This document shows, in pieces, positions 11,740 through 23,000 of a stretch of DNA of 64,000 bases. The stretch covers positions 992,001 through 1,056,000 of the forward strand of contig OX388350.1 in the NCBI GenBank assembly GCA_947579665.1, written 5' to 3'. The DNA comes from Sympetrum striolatum. Its lineage: Eukaryota; Arthropoda; Insecta; Odonata; Libellulidae. Below the pieces are notes generated by a model that had not been told where the DNA came from, made no database searches, and saw only the letters and a program-made list of their open reading frames with translations. Both the position numbers and the translations under genes were made by a program. Positions within the stretch are counted from its first letter, which is position 1. Every line of letters starts with the position of its first letter.

Positions 11740-14600
11740 GAGTGAGCGATGACCTGGGACCGTGCCGGGGAGTGTGCTCACGGAGATCGCTGCCTTGCCC
11801 CCAGCAACAGGGCAGGGCGCCACCCTCGGTAATCTTCCCACCTGCCGAGATACCATCCCTAGAGAGAGGGGTGGTGTTGCGTTTCAGCAGGAAACAAGAG
11901 CCGGAATGCTTGCCTTGTGTTGGGAATATGGGGGAAAGTCCCTGTGAAATTTTTGCAGGAGGCTTGACTTTTGAATTCGTGCCGTGATTCAAAATGGTGC
12001 CACCAGTCGTGGTACTGCATTTGAAGGGTCTCCAGGAATGCTGGCACTTGGCAATTCCCAAAACAACCAAAGTACTAGCGTGATATTTTGAACATAGTCA
12101 TATTATATATACGCATAAATATTCACGTACATATATCACATCGTTTTTTATTTAAATTATTATTAAAGTGTACATTCGATAAGCCTAAAATGCATTCTGG
12201 TCACTTCGGTAAATTATCTGTCTTTATTTGATTGTTCTATGAAAAATTAAAAATATATGATTTATTGACAAACTGCGCGTTTGCGAAGGGAAGCTGTCTA
12301 AAAAAAAGCATTTCTTATCGTATATTATGCAATGATTATGCAAGTGCATAAAAGGCTCTGACATTCAGTGTCTCATGTAGGATGGCTGTAAAGGTACTGT
12401 GATCACACATAATCTGACCTAAGAACAATTGGTATTGTCATCATCGTTATAAGATTTTACTATATTAGGTTACATAGAAATATGTCTATATGTGCTTGTA
12501 CTTTGTCGGAAAGTACCATTTTTCCATGATGTTTGATGACATTTTGTCAGATTAGTTATTCGCAAGAGTTTTAATATATTGTACATATAAAAGTCTGTCC
12601 TGTAACAAGAACTGTAACTCTTTGATACTAAGATGTGGTCATAATGTTGATGTCTATAGGTGATAAATTATATGTATTGAACTGCTTTCTAACACCTACC
12701 TGGATGCAGTTCCATATTTTGAGTTAATCCAGCGAAATAATTTTTTAGCGGAATATTAAACAAAGTTTATTTTCTGACGGTCACTCGAGCAAAGTACAGT
12801 TTCTATGAATCTGTTGTATTATTTTTTTGAATCGTTCAACCTTCTGGGACAGGCACAAAGTATGTGGCCATACAAGTACAAAAATGTCGAGGCATTTTTT
12901 GCATTTTAGGTAATATGTATAAAACAGTATCATCGATGGGAGTACACATTTCCTGCATTTTGTTTAGTGATAGGTTTAAAACATTACGACATCCCCTTAT
13001 GACTTAGTTGACAACAAAAGATGGAACTGCACTTTGTCATAATACTCGGGATGCTATTCCCAAACCATAGTTACTCATCGTTCTCGTGCACCCATCCACT
13101 TGCAGCCACCACACCACACTTCTGCACCCAATTTTTGTATCATCCATTCGAAGAAAATGGCATTTGTTTACATTTCTACTGACTGATGGGTGTACGCAGA
13201 CGGTGGTAAAAATGGTCTCGCCATTGTAAATTGGATTTTGTGTCAAAGGGGGCTCTGTAGGATCAAACAGTATCCTATTGGTTTTTTGTATGCATATTCC
13301 CTCATCCATCTTCGAAAAGAACTGAATCTGTTGTTGCGAAAAAACATCTTTTGAGGGATTTTGTCCAATTTAGTTTTAAAATAGGCATTAATCCAAAAAT
13401 GTGAGCACATTGCTAGCAAGGCTGCCAAGAAGTCGTTGTTTAGAGCCGCTTAAAATCTTGTAATCATGTACGCCAGATATTTTAATGATTACCCTGCGTA
13501 GTCTGCTGATGTTTCCTCTTTTCTGTTCTCCTACTTTTGCCACTGGTGTATTCTCTCGAATGTGGATGTCCAGTCATAATTATCCATAGTGCATATATTC
13601 CCTGCAATAGTGATATACTTGTGAACTCAACTGCATTTACTACCAAGAAGAGTATTCAATGTCATTTGTGAAATTAGAATCCATATCCACTGTTAGCTGG
13701 GAAGTTGAAAAGAAGTCTATCATCTTGAGAGTGAATGTTTTTGTTGCTCTTTTGATTCTCATTTCCATTTCTTGCATTTCATTGTCTTTAAGCAGTCCAT
13801 ACGCCCTATATAAGTATATAAGTTTGTATGGATATATATATATACATATATATGGACTGATCATTTGGTGTAATAATGAGGCTTGTTAATTTATATGACA
13901 TATCATATTTGTATTCATGAAGGAGTATAAATTTGTGCAGGATCCATTTTGGGTTAGGTGTTTTGACGAAAGACATGGTTTTTATTTGTTGGTGTATATA
14001 AACTTATTTTGTCATATTTTTATCTATATACTTTTTCACTACATTTTAAAATTTATGTAGCTTAAAAACAATTGCCGCAAGGTTATTTTATAGGCATAGG
14101 AGTATAAGTTGTCTTACTAATGAATTGCTGTGTGAGAAAGAAAGAATGCTAATGAATTCGGACAATTGGGTTGGGTATTTTTGAAAGGCATTGGATCGGT
14201 AGAATCACGCAAGCCTTCCTGTTTGTCTGAAAATTCCAGTTTAGAAGCTTGACCTTACATCTCTGGTCTCGTTTATTTATTTTATTTTATACCTTTACCA
14301 ATACAACTTATATAAGTAGACAGTATTTTATTATTAAGGCACATTGTTTTTGAGGAATGTGTGAATGAGTAATACTACTATGTGGGCCATGATTTTAGAG
14401 TTTAGAGTAATGGCAGAGGTGAATAAAAAAGATTGGTATCGTTTTATGATATGTATATCAAATGTACACACAATTGTTCAGCAATACTTTTCAATGCTGG
14501 AAATTGCTACCACACTAAAAATGGCTGACATTGTCTATTCAAGAAGACTGTTCTAGAAAAATATTCATAATTATTGATGATGATGCCAAACATTAAAAGT
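11740..14600 (+). other. Probable pipsqueak 3' UTR and downstream flank
   Basis: Sequence after the psq stop codon. The first 330 bases remain GC-richer and then become AT-rich. Possible polyadenylation hexamers are ATTAAA near 12163 and 12246 and AATAAA near 14425; I cannot tell which is used. A perfect AT-rich palindromic stretch of alternating TA lies near 13828..13855. Open frames around 13040..13430 on the - strand resemble no family I know. Confidence 0.4.
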
Positions 14601-16228
14601 GTGTTACCTTTTGAAGGGGATTACGGAGAAAATGTAAAAAGTGTATAGTAAGTTATGAGAAAGTGTCTGGACAAGAAAGAAATCTTATTGGAATGTATTT
14701 AAGCAAAAGATATATTTTGTAAGAAAACAAGAAATGACTTTTGTGATTGTACCTGGGTGTAAGGTGAATGGGATGCGTGGTTCATTCTGGAGTAGTTGTC
14801 ATGACAATCCATCCGATTAAAATATCAGTGAGTCAGTACATGATAAAGTTGATGTTACAGTTCCTACTGAAATGAAAAAACGATGTGTCTCTCTATGGAA
14901 TAGCAATGATTTTTTCCTTTTATTTCTCAAAGGGACATCGCATTTACAATGTACTTCAAAAATTTATGTGGGTTTATTGATGTCCTTTTAACGTCCTGGT
15001 ATTTTATAAATGATTCAATCGTAGGCAAGACGTAAATGAAAAGCGAGACATTTTACACCTAGCAAAGTTGTGCATGATGAAAAATGAATAGCTCTGTATA
15101 ATTCATTTCCACGTCCTTATTTCTGTTTGGTGAAGGATGGAAGGATGATTTGGTATGCAAAGAGTGTAATGATAATGGGTATCTTTTTTAAACTATTTTC
15201 CAAGACGTTAATTTGGACTATAGGGATTCTGTAGTGGGTGACACTAAAATTTACAGATGATAGTGATTGGAATCATGCATTATAATAGCATCATATATGT
15301 GAATGGCTGTAAATGATTATTAAGAGAAGAAATATCCTAGGTTTGACAAGAAATTTTGCATTTTTTCATTTAACCTTATCCCTGCCAAGCCAATATTATT
15401 GTTCCTTAATGAATTTTATCTGAATTATTTCAGTATTACTGTTATTTTATGATGAGCAGTTAACTTACGTCGAAGTAATAAGCTCATGTTGGAGGAATTT
15501 TTGAACATTCTTTTTATTAAAACAGTTATCAATAGTTCAGTGAAATAAATCAAAATGGTAGACTTTTCAAAAAGTAAGCAGTTGTCTGTTGTAAATCTCT
15601 CCTAAGTTTCAACTGGTAAATTACGGAGCACAGTTGTTTATTGTTTGACCTTAATCAATTCAAAGTATGCTATAAATTTAAACTTTCAGTTAAAAATGTT
15701 AATTTCATCGATCATAGAGAAGTAATTATAGTCATTTAGCAAAATTGATATTTTGGTAATGATAAAAATAACAGAAAAATGTCTTTTATGGATTATCATG
15801 GTGAGTAAGATGAAATATTTGAAGTAATCATTAATTTAAAGTGGGTTTCTGACATAGTTCATAAAGACAAATTAAAAATGAATAATATTTTAAGTGAATC
15901 TCGGATGAAACAAGTATGAGAAGTTAAGATGCTGCCACCAACCAGTCTCTGAAAATCTGGACTTCCGCCAAAATTAAGGAAGTGTCACTTCCAGTTAACT
16001 TGGGCATATTTCTGTGACAGCAAATTCAAACGGGAGTGCACCCACATTTCGTGACAAAAATGTATTTGGAAACAAAGTCAATGGGATAATGGGTAATCTT
16101 TCACATGCTCTACTGTCCTGCTCAGTTTGTCATGTCCTCTCATTGTCATTTCTTTTAGATTTCCATTAACAATGATTAGAAGCTCAATTCTCTTTCATCT
16201 TGGGAAGTAACTAAAAATATTCCTAAAT

Positions 16229-16390
16229 TCACTGGCCATGTGGTTAATGTGCTTGCACGTTATCGCTCCAACACCATGGTCTCGGGTTCGAATCCCAGCT
16301 AGTCGGATTTTTTCTATTAGGGAATGGTCGTGTGTGATTTTTACTGTTAATACCTACCACTGTAAGGGTCCAGGAAATGGTTGTTTGTGG
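16229..16390 (+). repeat. tRNA-derived SINE (head plus part of body)
   Basis: A box-A-like segment around TGGTTAATGTGC is followed about 45 bases on by a textbook box B, GGGTTCGAATCCC (about 16284), then a T run (pol III terminator-like) and a body with a second T tract. The D-arm and anticodon arm do not fold as a normal tRNA, so this is a SINE head, not a tRNA gene. Confidence 0.55.
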
Positions 16391-16694
16391 GGTATATGAG
16401 ATAAATTTAAAAAATACATTCTTATGGAAAACTCGGAAATTCCTGGATCGAACATTTGACTTATCTTTTTTCCAGGGGATTCCTGTTTGGGCAATTGCGA
16501 CCGAAAAAGGTCAATTCACATTGTATGGCGTTGTTGCCTAATTCACATCTTCAAATGCAAATTTTTGCAAAAACTAAAGCCTAGTGGCATTTTATTCTTG
16601 TATTTATTATTCTGAGCAGGGTACAACCCTGAAAGTCTCAAGCTAACCTGTGGTGTTGCCCTTGGAAATTGAGGGCATCTAACCTTCTATGCAA

Positions 16695-16780
16695 CGCATG
16701 GCAGTCCAGTGGTTAGGATATTTGGCGGGAAAGAGAGACTGGGGTTCGAGTCCCAGTCATGTCGCTATTTTTCGGCTCTG
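16695..16780 (+). repeat. tRNA-derived SINE head
   Basis: Box-A-like TCCAGTGGTTAGGATA is followed by box B GGGTTCGAGTCCC (about 16742) and a short T run near 16768. The T-arm pairs (CTGGG with CCCAG), but the anticodon arm does not, so I call a SINE head or tRNA pseudogene. It lies about 450 bases from the SINE at 16229 in the same orientation but is of a different sequence type. Confidence 0.5.
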
Positions 16781-18821
16781 TATCTCCTTGTGTGTTTAAA
16801 TTACGGTTGAAGTTTATACATACATTTCAGAATTTTACCTTCCGCTGTACAACACAGACGGTTTTTCGGGTCCCGTTTCTACCTGGGTGGTCCCGTGAAT
16901 CTCATGCTCGGGTCTATTCCTTTATCGCACTTTCCTTGTACTTAACTGTAACTTGTAAAGTCGTCAAATTCTTCTTTTTAGTCTTAAACCGACTGCGAAA
17001 GCGAGTAAATCTACGAAGTGTCGACTTAAACACATACAACGCGCGACCGCTTGGGTAAGTTTTTCGTCGGTGAACTCCATTTTTGCTTATTATAACGCTT
17101 ACATGGAGTTTTTCATTTATTTCGTCTTAAACTTTATTAGACGCATTGCAATTTCGGAACTAATAGACATCTAGCTTTTTAGGTACTCTCTGAACGCATA
17201 TAAATAAATAAAGGTGAATAATAATATTTTTTAATAAAATTTGTTTACTTAAATTATTCCTCTTAAATTATATTATTACCTAAAGTTTAGAACTCAGAAA
17301 TAATAATTAGTTCGATTAATTTTACAATTTTGACCGAAAAATGATGTTGTATGGATACAACGCGCGACTGTTCGTGTTATGAAAATAGGCGCGACTGGTT
17401 AAGCCCCTTTTTTAATTGTTTAAATAATGGACCAGTTTGAGGACAGCTGCGTCTCTTGCAGTCCCTTCTACAACTGGCTTCCTCATTTAGTGTTCCATAC
17501 TACATCGGATGGGATCCTTTTTTCCATTCTCGCCCCCAATCACAGATTAGATTGCCCACAAACATAATGTGGCTGTGCCAGCCGAGTGACATTTCTTTCT
17601 ATGTTGATGTGGATTTCGTTAATATCTTGCACTTAAGTGCCATTTAATAAATTGTGTTTGTAATTGAATTCTTATTCTTAGCTTTTATTTTCCCTTTTGT
17701 TTCGATGCCCTCGTAACTACGATAAAAACTTAGGAGTTTCGAGAAAATGTGGATTTTTAAATTGAAGATTCTTCTAATTATCGAGATAATTCTCGAGCTT
17801 GGAATCTTCATTAATAGTCTCTTTCAGGATATGAATCGGTATGTATGGTATACACCCTTCAAAAATTGTCCGATTATTTGTTCTATGCATATGAACGTTA
17901 AATAATTTATTTTTCCTTGTGTAATAACTGCATTTTTGACCAGTTGATGCGGGCAAGTCCTGATTTCTCTGACACAGTGGGATACTAGAATCGAAAAAAG
18001 CTAGACATGAGGCCAAACATGGTTTTTGTAACCGCAGGACTTGAAACCTCGCATAGTCATAAGAAAATGAATTTTGTGTTTCCGCTTGTCGATTTTCAAT
18101 ATTCATACGAATCGTATTGATGAAGGGCGTCAAGTTAGAGTAATTTTTACGGAAAATGAGTATCGGATTTTTCGGAGAAACACTAGTTCGTTGATTTATA
18201 AAGTCGTTTGGAATAAATTGTTGGGAAAAACGACGATGCAGTGATCTAGTAAAATTCTTCGTCTATCGATAAATTCCAGTTTTCGCGCTCAGTCTTTGCT
18301 CATTAAAAGCTACGAAATGGCGGACCCCTTATTCGGCCAAATTTCGAGGTGAGTTAAGGGAAAACAATAGGATACGGCGAAGTGGTCTCTTACACCACGT
18401 CGATTCTTTCAAATATGGAATCTGTAGAAACTCTTTCAATTAAGTTGAAATCCTGGGATTGCGGAGGATATTCGCTGCCACATCGCCGTGGAATCCCAGA
18501 ATCCAGTTTCGCTGTCTTTTTGGTGATAAGAAATCGACTTCTTTCACGTAAAATTCTGGCTAATAAAATTTAAAACATCATGAGATGACAATTTAAGATA
18601 GGAATTTGATAACTCTACAAAATTGACGATTATGATTTTTTTACATTTTATTGAATATTGTCGGTATTTTATTCGGTCGGTAATATCCAAGGCGATGCCT
18701 TTATCCTCTATATACCTATATATTAGTCGGAAATATGGTTCGCATAATTGTTTTAGAGAAATAATCTCTTACGGTAATTTTAGCCAACTCTTATGTTATG
18801 GGCTCGGAGTTATGTCTATGA

Positions 18822-18955
18822 CAGGGGTACTCAAACTGGTGCCCGCGGTGACTATGTTGCCAAGGGATGGCCTGAATGTCACTATGGACGGAAATATTAT
18901 GTGTTTCGGAAGCGCCCTTTGGTGCCCGGGCGCCAAAAAAAGTTGAGTACCCCTG
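18822..18955. mobile_element. 134-bp hAT-type MITE with perfect 8-bp target-site duplication
   Basis: The ends are 13-bp perfect inverted repeats, CAGGGGTACTCAA at 18822 and its complement ending at 18955. They are flanked on both sides by the identical octamer GTCTATGA (18814..18821 and 18956..18963). CAG...CTG termini with 8-bp duplications are the hallmark of the hAT superfamily. It is far too short to encode a transposase, so it must have been moved in trans. The perfect duplication suggests a fairly recent insertion compared with the LINE fossils nearby. Confidence 0.88.
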
Positions 18956-19249
18956 GTCTATGACCTTCAAGCTGTTTGCTAACACCTCCTCGCTTCACTT
19001 CATTTGCTAGGATTATTTTGCACGTGTCTTTGGGTTTGTAAGGAAGGAGACAATCTTGAAGTTTCAATTCTTTTGCGCATGTAAATTTTGCGATTATTTT
19101 GGATCTTTTGAAGACGAAGTCCGTTGACCTTCGACAGGAGAGGAGCACATGAGGAAGCATCATTCTAATTTCCCTTTCTGCTTATGCTGTAAATGGTCGG
19201 AGATTTCGTCATATCTTTACGCTGAACTCAGAGAACATAGGTTTCAGCT

Positions 19250-20560
19250 CTGAGGTTGGTACAGTTGATATACATGCTACAATGCTGCCCTTCTTCAGCT
19301 ATCCTATCGGAAATATTGGATGAGGGTACTGTCTCAATGTCGTCGAAAATAGCAAACGTCACTCCTATTCTTAATAGAGGGCGTACTTTAAAACGACCCT
19401 AGACCGATTCCGCCTAATTTATTCATGATCTTATACACTGATACATGAATCTTTGATCGATGAAATAATGGAGCATATCATCGCAAACTCAATAATGCGC
19501 TTTCTTGTCGAAGAGGGAGCAATCAGTCAGAGCCAGCACGAGCTCAGTAAAGGTAGGTCTTCTAAGGATCAGTTATGGTAGTTTGTACTTTTTATGGATA
19601 GCGTATCTAAAAGGCAGCAGATTAAGCAGTTAGATCAGACGCGATTTTACTGGATTTCAAAAAACTTTTGACAGTGTCCCAAAGATATCGCAATTCGGAA
19701 GCTGAATCCCCTCGAGATCGATGAAAAATTGGTCAGGTGGATAAAATACTTCATTGAAAACAGATCTCAACGAGTTAATTTTATCTAATGGAGTAAACCT
19801 CAAATCAGGTGTTCATCAGGTAAGTGTATTAAGGTCTATTTCGTTTCTTATCTACATCAAGGACAGGTAGGTAATGTAAAGAGAAGGTTAGATTATTAGC
19901 AGTATACCACAGAATGATCTGAACCTTATATCATGATGGTGGAAAGGTTAGCAGCTTTACTTGAATATAAAGAAATGCATTGCTATAAGTGCAACAGTTC
20001 AAATACCTAGAAGCTGCAAGTATCAGTACGTTATCGTTCAAATAACGAATTCGAGATGCAACAGTGAAGGCCAATAAAATGCAAAGATTTACAAGTAGAA
20101 CGCGGAGGGGATGCCCTCATTGAGTCTAAGAAGTAACTTTTATTCGACCTTATCTCTAATAGTTCTTGCTCCGAATAATCTACATATGATGTAGGTTGAA
20201 TTTCAGAATTAATGACAGTTCAACGTAGAGCATCTCGTTTCGTTAGTGGGGATGTAATTCGTGACAGTAGCTTGATGGAATTCTTCGGGTGGAGTTCGCT
20301 CCAGATGAGAAGATCTGGGTTTTTGAAAAATTCATCGGTTCAGAACAGAACGAAGCAGGTGAAATTGTATGAAGTTTCAGTGAAAAACGAACGCGATCTC
20401 AGAAAAGAATGGACTTAACGTTGCTGGAAAATAATCGCTAAAACAGAATAGCTACTTCTGGTCGTTCTTTCTGTAGTCTGTGATAGAAACTAACAAGGTA
20501 GATTTTGTAAGGAAGTTAGTTTCCCCTGCCAAAGGCCATCGGCGGTATTTCACGGGGTAT
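19250..20560 (+). mobile_element. Degenerate LINE reverse-transcriptase copy, tail interrupted by a MITE
   Basis: In broken frames the + strand shows LINE reverse-transcriptase blocks in order: SMSSKIANVTPI near 19337, an IMEHIIANSI block near 19470, a QHELSKGRSSKDQL block near 19540, an IDEKLVRWIKYF block near 19720, and a C-terminal VQRRASRFVSGD block near 20218. It ends in a diverged form of the shared LINE tail (CCCCTGCC at 20523, GGCGG, then CGGGGTAT at 20553). The hAT MITE at 20561..21088 has landed inside that tail. Stops and frameshifts throughout show it is dead. A residual open frame at 20212..20418 is only a shard of the C-terminal region. Confidence 0.7.
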
Positions 20561-21088
20561 CAGGGCATTTTTTAAGTAATACGAACGTGGCCAAATGGCC
20601 ACGTAGTAGTCTGCCGTGGCCACGTAGTAATCATAATCTGGCCACAACAAATTTTCGGAAATGCGTGAACAACACCCAACTGAAATAATGTCAGAAATTT
20701 TATGCATACATGTTTTCCCCAAAATGTCAAAAAATATATAACTTTCTAATTCGAATTAAGTTTTTTGGTGCAAATCGAAGAAATTTATCAACGAATGAAT
20801 GACAGTTCATCAAATATACTGTCATTGAGGATTTATATGTTACGGTACGAAAAAAAAATCTTTTGCATTTAATGCATAAAATTAACACTATATGTAGAAT
20901 AAGTGCTCCAATTTGCTCCAAACCAATTTTCCTCGTTCACGCGTATAAATGTCGTAAAATCTCCTATTAACATATAATGTTTTCAGACTCGCGCATGTAT
21001 GTCGGTGGAGGAGCGGTGGGGGAGGAGGGTGTTCGAGGAGATATTTTTCTTTTGGCCACCTAGTGAAAAATCCTTAAAAAATGCCCTG
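20561..21088. mobile_element. 528-bp hAT-type MITE with perfect 8-bp target-site duplication
   Basis: It has perfect 16-bp inverted ends, CAGGGCATTTTTTAAG at 20561 with its complement ending at 21088, and the identical flanking octamer CGGGGTAT at 20553..20560 and 21089..21096. Near both ends the motif GTGGCCA recurs (several copies at 20586..20645 and one near 21050 in inverse orientation); such subterminal repeats are typical transposase-binding sites of hAT elements. No open frame encodes a transposase. The element interrupts the LINE tail described above. Confidence 0.9.
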
Positions 21089-21528
21089 CGGGGTATACAC
21101 ATAAAAATGTATTTCTTTAGCCCTGAGTTGTTCAAGAACGGAATTTAATCGTAACCACTCCGAGGGTAGCGTCGTGTACATTTGTTTGCGGCCCGCGAAG
21201 TTCTCGATGCGGTCCGCTGTAGGTCGTGCTGTCTCGCCATCCTAGACGCATCTATTGAGAGCATAGAGTAAGGATGGGGTAGAGTGCTGGACAGGCTGCG
21301 CAGTAGCCGAGCCGATGTTACAGCATTAAACCACGTGACTTTTCCGTTTTCTAGCGGCAATTCAAATACGCTGTGGAGTTTCATCTTGAAAAATCGAGTT
21401 TTTAAGTAACTCTGAACTACGTAGTTAATGCGTATATTATTTTAATAGATAGTAGAGTTTCCACTTAAAGTTTTCTTATTATAATAATCAACGTCGGGTA
21501 TATATTTATCATTGTTTAAGAATATTTA

Positions 21529-21861
21529 GATACCACTCGTCGAGTTCTTCGGAACGAGTATCAACTCATCAAGGTTTACTCGAGTAACAAGCAAGATAAA
21601 TACAAAATAACAAAATTTCAAATAAATTCCCAGTTATCGTTGAGTTTTTCGAACATATCCGGAGAAAATTACGTTTAAGTGGAATATTAAGATACTTCTC
21701 GTCGAGTTCTTAAAAAAGAGAATCATTTCGACTAGGTTTACTCGGATGAAAAGCAAGATCAAGCAAGAAAAGGAAGAGAGCAAAAAAACTGAAAGTTTCG
21801 AATAAATTCCCAGTTTTCGTTGATTTTTTCGAACATTTCTGGAAAAAATGACGTTTAAGTG
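21529..21861. repeat. Direct tandem duplication, unit about 160 to 180 bp
   Basis: Two consecutive copies share, in order, GATAC, CGTCGAGTTCTT, GGTTTACTCG, AAGCAAGAT, AATAAATTCCCAGTT and ACGTTTAAGTG. The first copy starts at 21529 and the second at 21691. The repeat distance grows from 162 to 180 bases along the unit because of indels. No coding potential was seen. Confidence 0.65.
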
Positions 21862-22384
21862 TTGTTAAGTTTAAATTACACATATAGCTAGAGTAACGTT
21901 TAAAACTAAGGCAAACTTGGGTTTAAGTGTTCGAATATCACAGTTAACATTTTCTTTCATATTTAAACAATGTGGAACTTTCATGAATAATTTAATAGAA
22001 ACGCACTCAATTTATTTCAACGAATGAAAGAACAAGATACTTAACTTCCTCCATTCAAAAGTTACGAGTCTTGAAAACGAGACAGGTTCGTCGATTTTTG
22101 CGAATATTTGTAAATTGAATAAATTGGAAACTGTACCTAGATATGCCTCCGGTTGAATCAACTACTGGTATAGGTATAGCTCCAAATAAAGGAAATGATT
22201 TAGAATGGAATGAAATTACAGTGGGATTTTTCTGATAATATTTAATAATCACTTCTTTAACAAAGTTTTAGGAAACATCCTCCTGCCACATCACTGACAA
22301 CTTCTTCATTTAGAATTCATTCATATTTAAGTATTATTATTTAGATATAAATTATAAATTAATACATATTAAATTCTATGGTAT

Positions 22385-22505
22385 TAGGCCGGACTTCGTG
22401 GAAAGCCATAATAAGAAATAAATAAGGCACTTCGTAATTTCCACACCGTGTTATTTATTTAAAAACGACCGGTTTCGGCTAACGCCACCCTCAGGTTTCA
22501 TTTCT
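22385..22505 (-). repeat. Repeat end with hammerhead-like core
   Basis: On the - strand a block reads AAAC, CUGAGGG (22494 to 22488), U, GGC-GUUA-GCC stem-loop, GAAA (22476 to 22473), CCGGUC, GUUU. AAAC and GUUU can pair as helix I, GGC/GCC as helix II and A-C..G-U as a minimal helix III, with C (22467) at the cleavage position. Two departures from an active hammerhead are visible: G where the last core A should be (22488) and one extra U before helix II. Downstream on the same strand is a block complementary to ACTTCGTGGAAAGCC (about 22392), also found near 32967 and, diverged, near 41865. Confidence 0.45.
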
Positions 22506-22718
22506 TAGTAATACATATTTTAAAAACAATACAGCTATGTTTACAGAAGGTAAGTGTAAGACAAAGATTCAGAAAGTTTAAGGGCTTAAGTGACAGGCCA
22601 TCTCTCCATCCGAGATCTTTTTCACAGATGCTTCTAAAACAAGACATGTAAAGGAGTCCATTTCTCTGCTACGTGATACTTCACATTACTACATGTTGTA
22701 ATTGAATTTAAATTTATT

Positions 22719-23000
22719 TCAGTTGAAGCTCATTAGTTTATATTTCCTAGCATTGCATTGTAATTTACTTTTAAGAAGCCATGCGTGCAATTTTGTAAGG
22801 TTAACTTGTAAGGTTAATGCGGTGTAATCTCCAAGGTTTCTAATTGCTTGACAAATATTACAATTGGCAGCAAATAAAGGGATGTTTGATATAAGAATTT
22901 TTGGCAAGTTATTTATGTAAATTAAAATAATTATATGCAAAATAACGTTATGTAGGGTTCCAGGAAAGTTTCCCATTTTCCAGATTTTAGAGTGTTTAGA
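22719..23000 (-). pseudogene. LINE reverse-transcriptase fragment
   Basis: The - strand frame contains LIYINNLPKILISNI followed by LFAANC at the place where active LINE enzymes have the FADD catalytic motif, then a segment with LTKLHAWLLKSKLQCN of the palm/thumb region. The order matches the jockey-like reverse transcriptase palm, but the catalytic aspartates are lost (FAAN). The fragment lies between the inverted repeat arms of 21.26 and 23.79 kb and points opposite to the other LINEs on the left. Confidence 0.6.

Larger units (their letters stand above)
14601..18821. other. Intergenic, AT-rich; two SINE heads
   Basis: Apart from the two tRNA-like SINE heads at about 16229 and 16695 I see no supported gene. 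A slightly GC-richer patch at 16760..17060 and a 119-codon - strand frame at 17774..18133 have no recognisable domain or splice context. ACAACGCGCGAC occurs twice (about 17036 and 17358) without further structure. Confidence 0.4.

Noticed and set aside
17774..18133. 119-codon - strand frame
   Set aside because: Isolated in intergenic AT-rich sequence, no family match, and no exon signals that link it to another exon.
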